The translations under genes and the position numbers were made by a program. Below are positions 1-9,507 of a stretch of DNA of 64,000 bases, one piece after another (positions within the stretch are counted from its first letter, which is position 1; every line of letters starts with the position of its first letter). Source of the DNA: Bifidobacterium choladohabitans (lineage in GTDB: Bacteria > Actinomycetota > Actinomycetes > Actinomycetales > Bifidobacteriaceae); assembly GCF_016102005.1 (NCBI RefSeq), contig NZ_JACFPL010000001.1, positions 124,001 through 188,000 of the forward strand, given 5' to 3'. Below the pieces are notes generated by a model. It made no database searches. It had not been told where the DNA came from and saw only the letters and a list, made by a program, of their open reading frames with translations.

Positions 1-569
1 CCAACTACCTGGCCCTGGTCGGACCCAAGAATGATCGCGAAAGCCTGGAAAAAGCCGGCTTCTATGGCGAGCGCATGGTTCTGGCCGCCACCCTGTACGG
101 ACTGGGGACAGGATGGGTGTCGGGCAGCTGGGATCGTCAGGCGGCCGAGCGCCACTGTCGGATAACCCCCAGCCAGTCGCTCTATCTGGTGGTCACCATC
201 GGCTATCCGGCTGACCAGATCGGCTACGGCAACCAGGACTTCGACAAGCTTTGCCAACGACAGAGCGAGCATCGACCCTCCAAGAGCTATGAGGAGTTGA
301 CCTCAGCCATGAGCGCGCAGGACCGCCGGGATGCTCCGGAATGGTTCAAGGCCGGCGTGGCTGCCGCCGCCAAGGCTCCTTCGGCCATGAACGGACAGCC
401 GGTGGTTTTCGCCTTGGACAAGGATTCAGGCGATGCGATCGCCACCCTGGACCCCTCGGTCTCCTACGGGTCCGCAGTCGACCTGGGCATAGCCAAAATG
501 AACTTCCAGATCGGAGCCGGCGGCGGCACATGGACCTGGGGCGACGGGGGCCGTTTCATCAGGTCCTGA
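1..569 (+). CDS. Nitroreductase family protein (5' truncated by window)
   Basis: The reading frame is open from the window edge (frame of base 3) to the TGA at 567-569, so only the C-terminal ~188 residues are present. The fragment carries the block LYGLGTGWVSG near its start and, further on, WFKAGVAAAAKAPSAMNGQP, which resembles the substrate/FMN pocket regions of the nitroreductase superfamily. It continues with ALDKDSG and DLGIAKMNFQIGAG. Such enzymes are FMN-dependent NAD(P)H oxidoreductases acting in the cytosol; the substrate cannot be told. The start, the FMN phosphate-binding N-terminus and the upstream context are outside the window. An internal ATG at 75 should not be taken as the start because conserved-looking sequence precedes it. 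Confidence 0.72.
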   Translation, partial: NYLALVGPKNDRESLEKAGFYGERMVLAATLYGLGTGWVSGSWDRQAAERHCRITPSQSLYLVVTIGYPADQIGYGNQDFDKLCQRQSEHRPSKSYEELTSAMSAQDRRDAPEWFKAGVAAAAKAPSAMNGQPVVFALDKDSGDAIATLDPSVSYGSAVDLGIAKMNFQIGAGGGTWTWGDGGRFIRS

Positions 570-621
570 CCATAGCTGTACCCCGGTGACCCGGCAAGGG
601 GGCCGTGTAGGGTGATGAACT

Positions 622-1395
622 ATGAACAATGGAGCATCTTCATCACAATCCGTCGCCGAACCGGGCGCTGAAGCAGGTTCGACAACCCTTTACCTGACCC
701 GGCACGGCAGGACGACGGCCAACGTCATGCATCTGATGCAGGGCTGGTCCGATTTCCCCCTGACCAGGCAAGGTCGTGAGGATGTATGCCAGTTCGGCCG
801 GGGACTGCGCCCCATTCGTTTCCGTGCAGCCTGGAGCGGCAATCTGAGCCGACAGTATGAAACGGCCCGCCTGGCCCTTGACATGTCCGGCAATGGGGAT
901 CTGCGTGTGGGCGTGGACCCTGACCTGCGCGAGGACAACTTCGGCAGTTTCGAGGGCCGGGACGAGCGCACCACTCTGGACCAGGTCTGCGCCGCCATGG
1001 GGTTCAAGGACTTCGCCGCAGCCAAGGCAACCTACGGCAGGGACATTCCCGTCCATATGCAGGATACCTTCCATCGGCTGGATGCCCAGGACGTCCTGTC
1101 CGCAGGACTGGAGAAAGAGGATCGGGCTGAGACCACGGCCCAGGTCCGTAGCAGAATGATCGGCGCACTGACGCGCATCTCCCAGTCTGCCATCGAAGAG
1201 GGCGGCGGGCCCGTCCTGGTGGTCTCCTCGGGCATGTGCCTGCAACAGTTCCTGGTGGCCATCGACGACCACTGTCCCATCCCTGACATGGACAACACCG
1301 CAGTCACCAAAGTGATTTATGGGGATGAGGGCTTCCGCTTGGCGGGCCCGGTCAGCTCCATGGAGTATTTCCAGGCAGGGAGTCAGGACAAGTAG
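622..1395 (+). CDS. Histidine phosphatase (phosphoglycerate-mutase-like) family protein
   Basis: A 257-residue protein of the histidine phosphatase superfamily, branch 1. The catalytic motif LTRHGRTTAN lies near residue 25 (phospho-accepting His in RHG), followed by LMQGWSDFPLTRQGR, the usual second arginine block. The acid region REDNFGSFEGRDE lies near residue 105, and VLVVSSGMCLQQF near residue 200 stands where the second catalytic His (usually SHG) is expected. That motif reads SSGM here, so the second histidine appears replaced, which could lower activity or alter the mechanism. The substrate is not predictable; relatives act on sugar phosphates or nucleotides. It stands alone between the nitroreductase and the riboswitch-controlled transporter. 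Confidence 0.8.
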   Translation: MNNGASSSQSVAEPGAEAGSTTLYLTRHGRTTANVMHLMQGWSDFPLTRQGREDVCQFGRGLRPIRFRAAWSGNLSRQYETARLALDMSGNGDLRVGVDPDLREDNFGSFEGRDERTTLDQVCAAMGFKDFAAAKATYGRDIPVHMQDTFHRLDAQDVLSAGLEKEDRAETTAQVRSRMIGALTRISQSAIEEGGGPVLVVSSGMCLQQFLVAIDDHCPIPDMDNTAVTKVIYGDEGFRLAGPVSSMEYFQAGSQDK

Positions 1396-1536
1396 CGGGC
1401 AGAGCTTTCAAGCGCGCTGCACTTCTTCGGCCATTAGATTTTTAGTGGTTTTGTTTCCTTCCTGGCCTGTCTGGAAATGCACCGGCAGCGAGAGGGAATT
1501 GACCATTCCAGGGACCGCAGCTATATTGAAAGCGTC

Positions 1537-1664
1537 AGTTTCAGGGAAGGTGAAAGTCCTTACTGGCGGTATCCGGCTAAATGCCGGGAGCCCGCGACCC
1601 GCGCAAGCGGTGGATATCGGTCAAAATCCGAAGCCAACGGTTACAGTCCGGATGGAAGAAACGA
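1537..1664 (+). promoter_or_regulatory. FMN riboswitch (RFN element)
   Basis: The RFN consensus blocks appear in order: TTCAGGGAAGGTGAAAGTCC at 1540-1559, CTTACTGGCGGTA just after, GAGCCCGCGACC near 1590, and CCGAAGCCAACGGTTACAGT followed by CCGGATGGAAGAA up to 1660. This aptamer binds flavin mononucleotide. The last aptamer bases are only about 9 nt from the ribU ATG at 1673, and a GAGG ribosome-binding candidate at 1663-1666 abuts the closing helix. Control is therefore probably at translation initiation, since there is no room for a separate terminator. This is inference from spacing; the aptamer itself is directly recognisable. Confidence 0.94.
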
Positions 1665-1672
1665 GGCCCTCT

Positions 1673-2278
1673 ATGAGCATGCCCAATTCTCATTCACATA
1701 CCACTACAAACAAGGACACGCGCTTCAACGATGTCCACTCCACAGGTGCAGGCGGTTCAGGACGCTGGTCGACCAAGCGAATCGCGGTCTACGCGCTTTT
1801 CGTAGCCCTGGCCATGGTTCTGAGCTTCTTCTCCTTCCCGATCTTTCCTGCCGCCCCTTGGCTCAAATACGACCCTTCAGGCATCGTCGTGCTGGTTTGC
1901 GGCTTCGCCTTCGGACCGGCGGCTGCAGCCATCATCTCCATCCTGGGATTCGTACCGCACCTGTTCACCAACCCGTTCGGCGCCCTGATCTCGATGATTG
2001 TGGCCCTGGCCCTGAGTGTGCCGGCAGCCTTGGTCTACCGCAGGATGCACAGCCGTAAGGGAGCGGTCATCGGAATCGTTTCCGGTGCCATCCTGGGCGT
2101 GATCGCAGCCATCCTGTGCAACGTGGTGATCACCCCCTTCTATGCGCACATGTCCATGGCCAAGGTGGTCGCCATGATCGTGCCCATCCTCCTGCCCTTC
2201 AACCTGATGAAGTTCGCCATCCACGGCGTGGTCACCTTCCTGATCTACAAGCCCATCTCCAAGCTGATCAACAAGTAA
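1673..2278 (+). CDS. ribU: Riboflavin ECF transporter substrate-binding subunit RibU
   Basis: A 201-residue integral membrane S-component. After a ~40-residue hydrophilic N-terminus (MSMPNSHSHTT...) come hydrophobic segments beginning IAVYALFVALAMVLSFFSF, then VVLVCGFAFGPAAAAIISIL, LISMIVALALSVPAALVY, AVIGIVSGAILGVIAAILC and a last helix near VPILLPFNLMKFAIHGVV. The KYDPSGIVVL stretch matches the conserved D-P-S/G region of RibU proteins. It captures riboflavin (or FMN) outside and passes it to the ECF module encoded 21 bp downstream. The start at 1673 is chosen because it directly follows the riboswitch; longer in-frame starts would run through the aptamer. The second ATG at 1679 is possible. 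Confidence 0.9.
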   Translation: MSMPNSHSHTTTNKDTRFNDVHSTGAGGSGRWSTKRIAVYALFVALAMVLSFFSFPIFPAAPWLKYDPSGIVVLVCGFAFGPAAAAIISILGFVPHLFTNPFGALISMIVALALSVPAALVYRRMHSRKGAVIGIVSGAILGVIAAILCNVVITPFYAHMSMAKVVAMIVPILLPFNLMKFAIHGVVTFLIYKPISKLINK

Positions 2279-2299
2279 GCCTCGGCGGTTCGGAACGTC

Positions 2300-4744
2300 A
2301 TGGCAGCATCCATGACCCAATCCGCAGGCTCGAATTCTGCGGTTTCGAAGACAACGGTCGCCCGCCTGAATCAGGTCTCCTTCTCCTATGACGGAGGCCA
2401 GACCTGGGCCTTGGACAACTTGACCATGGAGGTGCATGCAGGCGAGCACCTGTGCATCCTGGGAGCAAATGGTTCCGGCAAATCCACCCTGGGAAGCATA
2501 CTCTCGGGTGCGACGGCACCTGACCGAGGCCAGGTCGAGCTTATGGGCCGGGTGGTCTGCTCCGATACCTCGGACCAGGGCCGCCGGATCGACACTGAAG
2601 CCTACCGGCAGGCGCGACGGAGCATCGGCATGGTCTTTCAGAACCCCGAGGACCAGATCGTGACCACTGTCGTCCAGGACGACGTGGCCTTCGGACCCGA
2701 GAATCTGGGCCTGCCCCGTCAAAAAATGCTCTCCTGCGTGCCAGCGGCCCTGAGGCAGGTGGATCTGCAGACGCGGATGAATGATGATCCCACCCGCATG
2801 TCTGGCGGACAGCAGCAACGACTGGCCCTGGCCGGCAGCCTGGCCATGAATCCAGGCATGATGGTGCTGGACGAACCTGGTGCCATGCTCGATGCAGCCG
2901 GCCGACAGGAGATCCAATCAATCCTCTGCCGGCTGACAGCCCAGGGCACGGCTGTCGTCCATATCACCCACCTGCTCGAGCAGGCCAGACAGGCCGATCG
3001 GGTCCTCGTACTTGACCATGGACGCATCGTGGCCTCCGGAAGACCTGATCAGATCCTGAACAGTCAGGATCTACCTGCCCTTGTTGGCGAACCTGACCAA
3101 AATCCATTGACCCAAAGCAGTACATCAGATACGGACGCCAAAACCGCAGTCGGCAACCACGCTAGTCCCATGGTCAAGTTGTCGGATGTCTCTTACAGTT
3201 TTCCGGATGCTGGAAGCAAAGCCCTCAGCCAGGTGAATCTGGAGCTGGCGGCAGGACGGACCCTGGCCATCATCGGGCGCAATGGATCCGGCAAGTCCAC
3301 ACTGGCCAGGCTCATCTGTGCCCTGGCCGCCCCAGACAGCGGTTCCATCCAGGTGGCCGGCCTGCCCCTGGCCGGGCCCGACCGACCCAAGGCCAAGCAT
3401 CTGCGGCGCCAGAATCTGAAGCTTCTGCGCCAAAGGGTCGGCTATGTCATGCAATACCCCGAACATCAGCTTTTTGCGGATACTGTAGCCCAGGACATCG
3501 CCTATGGTCCGCACAACCTGGGCTATGGGCCCGAGCAGGTGCAGCAACGGGTGGATGAGGCCATGAAGCTGCTGGACATCAGTGATCTGGCTGATCGCTC
3601 CCCCTTCGACCTGTCGGGGGGTCAGCGGCGGCTGGTGGCCATCGCCGGAGTCGTGGCCTGCAGCCCGCAACTGCTCGTTTTGGACGAGGCCACCGCCAGT
3701 CTCGACCCCCAGGCTTGCGCACGCATCATGAGGCTGCTTCGTGTGCTCCATCAGCGCGGGGTCACCATCGTCATGAGCACCCACGCCGATCGCGAGGCCC
3801 TGGATCTGGCCGACCAGACGCTACTCCTGGAGCATGGGGAAACGCTGGACTATGGGCCGACTGTCGAAGTCGTGGAACGTTACCACCAGCTGCTCGCTAC
3901 AGATACAGCGAAGAAGGATGCCGCTGGGAAGGAAACTGCCGAGCAAGAAACCAATCAAGCTCAGACCGACCAGAAACCTCCATCCTTGCTGGCAAGACTT
4001 GACCCGCGAGCCAAGCTGGTGACCTTCCTCCTAGCCATGTTCACCGCCTTCGCCATTTCCACGCCGGCGCAACTTGTTCTGGCGCTGGTGGTCACTGTCG
4101 GCCTCTTTGCCGCCGCCCGAGCCCCACTGCGTTCCATTATGAACTCGGTCAAAGGCTTTCTGATCCTCATGCTTCTGCTGGCCCTGTTCAATCTTTTGGT
4201 CACGCAGACCGGCCGCAGGCTGGCCGCCTGGGGTCCATTTGTGCTGACCACCGGCGGCATCTGGGTGGCTGTACTCTATGCCTGCCGCTTCATGCTGATC
4301 ATCTTTTTGGGGGCGCTCCTGGTGGAGACCACCACCCCAACGCAGATGACCGATGCCTGCGAATCCCTGCTGAGCCCACTGTCCAGGCTGGGCATTCACA
4401 CCAACGAGATTGCCCTGGTCCTCTCATTGGCCCTGCGTTTCATCCCCACCCTGGGACGTGAAGTTCAGGCCATCGTGGAAGCCCAGGCCGCCCGCGGCGG
4501 ATCCATCGAGTCGGGATCGCTCTCACAACGCCTTCATGCAGCCATAGCCATCACGGTCCCTGTCTTCGCTGGAGCCCTACGGCACGCTGACAACCTGAGC
4601 CGGGCCTTGGACGCCCGCTGCTATGAAGGCAGCCGTCAAGAGCGCACCCACTACCGATTGCTGCGACTGGGCAGGATGGACATCCTGTTCATCGCTCTCA
4701 TGGCCTTCTACCTGCTGGCCCTGCTGTTGCATCCCTTGTTTTGA
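2300..4744 (+). CDS. Fused ECF transporter ATPase-ATPase-transmembrane protein (EcfA-EcfA'-EcfT)
   Basis: An 814-residue polypeptide with three modules. The first ABC domain (about residues 20-270) has Walker A GANGSGKST at ~55, signature MSGGQQQRLALAGSL and Walker B MMVLDEP. The second ABC domain (about 290-540) has Walker A GRNGSGKST, signature LSGGQRRLVAIAG and Walker B LLVLDEATASLD. From about 570 to the end is a transmembrane EcfT domain starting LLARLDPRAKLVTF, with hydrophobic helices and the coupling-helix motif AQAARGGSIESG. The linker between ABC2 and T is charged and Gln/Glu/Lys-rich. ECF modules normally use separate A, A' and T proteins; here all energizing parts are one chain. 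It lies 21 bp behind ribU in the same riboswitch operon. In the first ABC domain the Walker B region reads LDEPGAMLD, where GAM replaces the usual TSxLD residues. Confidence 0.92.
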   Translation: MAASMTQSAGSNSAVSKTTVARLNQVSFSYDGGQTWALDNLTMEVHAGEHLCILGANGSGKSTLGSILSGATAPDRGQVELMGRVVCSDTSDQGRRIDTEAYRQARRSIGMVFQNPEDQIVTTVVQDDVAFGPENLGLPRQKMLSCVPAALRQVDLQTRMNDDPTRMSGGQQQRLALAGSLAMNPGMMVLDEPGAMLDAAGRQEIQSILCRLTAQGTAVVHITHLLEQARQADRVLVLDHGRIVASGRPDQILNSQDLPALVGEPDQNPLTQSSTSDTDAKTAVGNHASPMVKLSDVSYSFPDAGSKALSQVNLELAAGRTLAIIGRNGSGKSTLARLICALAAPDSGSIQVAGLPLAGPDRPKAKHLRRQNLKLLRQRVGYVMQYPEHQLFADTVAQDIAYGPHNLGYGPEQVQQRVDEAMKLLDISDLADRSPFDLSGGQRRLVAIAGVVACSPQLLVLDEATASLDPQACARIMRLLRVLHQRGVTIVMSTHADREALDLADQTLLLEHGETLDYGPTVEVVERYHQLLATDTAKKDAAGKETAEQETNQAQTDQKPPSLLARLDPRAKLVTFLLAMFTAFAISTPAQLVLALVVTVGLFAAARAPLRSIMNSVKGFLILMLLLALFNLLVTQTGRRLAAWGPFVLTTGGIWVAVLYACRFMLIIFLGALLVETTTPTQMTDACESLLSPLSRLGIHTNEIALVLSLALRFIPTLGREVQAIVEAQAARGGSIESGSLSQRLHAAIAITVPVFAGALRHADNLSRALDARCYEGSRQERTHYRLLRLGRMDILFIALMAFYLLALLLHPLF

Positions 4745-5085
4745 GCAAAAAGGCTGCATCAAGCGCTTAGCCCGCAGTCGTTTCAGTCAGCTAGACCTAC
4801 TTCACGCCTAGCCCAAGTGCTCAATCACGCAACTTGCTGAGTTGTCGGCTGTTTGGGCAAAGGAACCGTTATGCATGGAATGCTGATTGGGGAACACTAG
4901 CGTCACTTACTGTCGATTGCATCTCAGACTTGAGATTCACATAAGGAAATGATCGAGCCCTTCGGCGGACTCGTAAGGCAAAAGCGAATGCCGAGCTCAT
5001 TCTGCCAATAGATGCCATATACCCCCAACGAGGCTCCAGGAAGGACATCGCAGCAATCAACGCAAATTCTCAGCAGTACAGAATA
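4745..5085. other. Intergenic spacer, no supportable gene
   Basis: About 340 bp between the end of the ECF gene and the clpC terminator. Short open frames exist on both strands (for example a 63-codon frame at 4869-5060 on the minus strand), but none has a ribosome-binding site or a recognisable protein sequence. No tRNA, repeat or clear promoter was seen. Confidence 0.5.
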
Positions 5086-5124
5086 AGAGGGACTGGAGCG
5101 CATTACAGTGCTCCAGCCCCTCTT
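5086..5124 (-). terminator. Hairpin terminator of clpC
   Basis: AGAGGG-A-CTGGAGC at 5086-5099 pairs with GCTCCAG-C-CCCTCT at 5109-5123 around a short loop: a 13-bp stem with one internal mismatch. It lies about 35 bp beyond the clpC stop on the minus strand. The T-run after the stem is weak (CTTATTCT), so efficiency is uncertain. Confidence 0.7.
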
Positions 5125-5156
5125 CAGTAAGCTGCGTCAGGACTTAGCCCTCTGTC

Positions 5157-7805
<2,649 letters not shown>

Positions 7806-7877
7806 ACTTGTCCTTCCCTTTGATCCGTAATTCACTCTACAGATTTACGGTGACGTTTATTCTCGGCCCACCGGGGA

Positions 7878-7894
7878 TTGCGCTCTGAACGCAA
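7878..7894 (-). promoter_or_regulatory. Candidate regulator-binding palindrome upstream of clpC
   Basis: TTGCG-N7-CGCAA is a perfect 5-bp inverted repeat about 73 bp upstream of the clpC ATG. Actinobacterial clp genes are commonly activated by ClgR, whose sites contain CGC/GCG half-sites a few bases apart. This site resembles that class in outline but does not clearly match the corynebacterial consensus spacing, so the regulator is a guess. Confidence 0.3.
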
Positions 7895-7907
7895 CAGGGC
7901 CTTGGAA

Positions 7908-8921
7908 TCAGTCCTCTGAGCCGTCTTCCGACTGCATCTGCTCCATGAGTTCCACCTCAGGGCGCTCCTCGCGGGGCTTCTGCCTGACCACATCGATATG
8001 AAGATCGTCATAGGCCGGCTGCGACTGGACCCAGAGATGTGACTCCTCCTGGGGCTCGATCTCGGAATGCTCACCGCAGCCATGATCCAGGGAGACCACA
8101 CGCCCGTCGTCAGGGCTCCAACGATTGGCACAGACACCGAACATGGTCCCCAGATCACCTGCCAGGGGAATCATGAAGCCGCAGGTCTCGCAGGCCTTGC
8201 CCTTGGCCGTCCGGGTCGACAGGGACTTGGGGCCGTGCTGCCCCTCGTACCAGCGCTTGGCAGTGGCGGACCTGGCCTCGGCAGTCATCAGGTGCCGACG
8301 AGTCAGTGCGAAGCGGTCGACGGCCTCATCCAGATCGTCGGAAGAGGTCTGGGCACCGAAGGAGACCTGTTCGTTCGATTCCTGCCCGTGAACGTCTTTT
8401 TCGTCACCTGAGCGGTCCACCAGTCGGAAGATCGCACCGTCGGTCTCCGCATCAGTGCCATCAGTACCGTCAGCATCAACCGAGGCTGATGCTTTCCGGC
8501 CCTCTTCATTGTCCTCCGGGGTCTGCTGTACTTCAGGATTCCTAGGCTCAGCCTGCGCAGGCCTGTATCCGGCCGTCAGCCTGGGGTCGTCGGGGTCGGT
8601 GCCCATGGCATCGGTCACGCTCAGATCCGAGGGCAGCAGGCGATCCTTCCAGGGAACCCATGCCGGGGGTTGCAGGGCCGCATCGGTGGGCACCAGAGAC
8701 GATTCATCCACAGTCCAGGTATCGGCATCCTCATCACGGTAGAGGGTGACCGACCACTGCCAGCCCTCGTAGCCCTTGATGGCCGAGGCAAACCGGTAGT
8801 CCCAGACTCCATCCCCGATCAGGGTGCGGCCCACCAGCGCACCGACCTCATCGCTGTCGGCAGCCACGCTCAGAGCCACCTGCCTGGCCAGTTCCTCAGG
8901 ATCCAGGTCCTCTTGAACCAT
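7908..8921 (-). CDS. DUF3027 domain-containing protein
   Basis: A 337-residue protein of an actinobacteria-specific family of unknown function. The N-terminal half holds the conserved blocks VGDGVWDYRF-like (GDGVWDYRFASAIKGYEGWQ), WSVTLYRDED, and PAWVPWKDRLLPSDLSVTD. A low-complexity acidic linker follows (about residues 120-190). The C-terminal half has a Cys-containing region, KACETCGFMIPLAGDLGTMF and GVCANRWSPDDGRVVSLDHG, with CxxC, a later Cys and HGCGEH that could bind a metal. It is transcribed toward clpC and lies 67 bp beyond a cold-shock-domain gene, a pairing frequent in actinobacteria. No function is assigned. Confidence 0.85.
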   Translation of the reverse strand: MVQEDLDPEELARQVALSVAADSDEVGALVGRTLIGDGVWDYRFASAIKGYEGWQWSVTLYRDEDADTWTVDESSLVPTDAALQPPAWVPWKDRLLPSDLSVTDAMGTDPDDPRLTAGYRPAQAEPRNPEVQQTPEDNEEGRKASASVDADGTDGTDAETDGAIFRLVDRSGDEKDVHGQESNEQVSFGAQTSSDDLDEAVDRFALTRRHLMTAEARSATAKRWYEGQHGPKSLSTRTAKGKACETCGFMIPLAGDLGTMFGVCANRWSPDDGRVVSLDHGCGEHSEIEPQEESHLWVQSQPAYDDLHIDVVRQKPREERPEVELMEQMQSEDGSED

Positions 8922-8988
8922 CTATCACACCTTCATCATCAATGGGACCGGATCAACCGATCCACGTCGGATTCTTCTCGCCGTCCAT

Positions 8989-9378
8989 TCAGTCCGGCAC
9001 GTCAAAGTCATCGGCCACAGCCCTCAGGAGGGTGGCCAGCTTGGCGGATTCGGCCCGCCCCGGATAGTGGTGCCGACGCAGGCCATTGCCAGCCGAATCC
9101 AACAGCTTGATCAGATCCTCCACGATGGCGGCCATATCGTCCGGATCGGGTCGCTTGGCACGCAGAATGGAGGGGGTCGGCCCCACCAGCTTCAGATCAA
9201 GGGCCTGGGGGCCCTTGCGGCCCTCAGCCACCGAGAACTCCACCCGGGATCCCTTGCGTATGGTGGATACCCCGGCAGGCAGGGCTGATGAGGGCAGGAA
9301 GACATCCCCACCTTGTTCATCCGTGATGAACCCGAACCCCCGCTTGGCGTCGTACCACCGTACTCTCCCGCTGGGCAT
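8989..9378 (-). CDS. Cold-shock-domain protein (extended, 129 aa)
   Basis: Residues 1-68 form a cold-shock (OB) domain: MPSGRVRWYDAKRGFGFITD contains RNP1-like KRGFGFI, and GGDVFLPSSAL stands at the RNP2 position (DVFLP instead of the common DVFVH). The remaining ~60 residues (DMAAIVEDLIKLLDSAGNGL and on) are an additional helical tail absent from ordinary 67-residue Csp proteins. It probably binds single-stranded RNA or DNA. AGGAAG lies upstream of the ATG. It is followed by the DUF3027 gene with a short gap, likely the same transcript. Confidence 0.88.
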   Translation of the reverse strand: MPSGRVRWYDAKRGFGFITDEQGGDVFLPSSALPAGVSTIRKGSRVEFSVAEGRKGPQALDLKLVGPTPSILRAKRPDPDDMAAIVEDLIKLLDSAGNGLRRHHYPGRAESAKLATLLRAVADDFDVPD

Positions 9379-9507
9379 GCTCTGCCACTTCCTTACGTTG
9401 CTTCTTGAACAGGTATATCCGAAATCAGTTTACCTGAACAGGACGGGCAGGACGACCCATCTTGTCATAGGCGTACGGGGCGGTTGGTGGCAGGATTGGC
9501 CTAACCC

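Noticed and set aside
4869..5060. 63-codon frame on the minus strand in the spacer before clpC
   Set aside because: No ribosome-binding site or recognisable sequence; length is within chance for this spacer.
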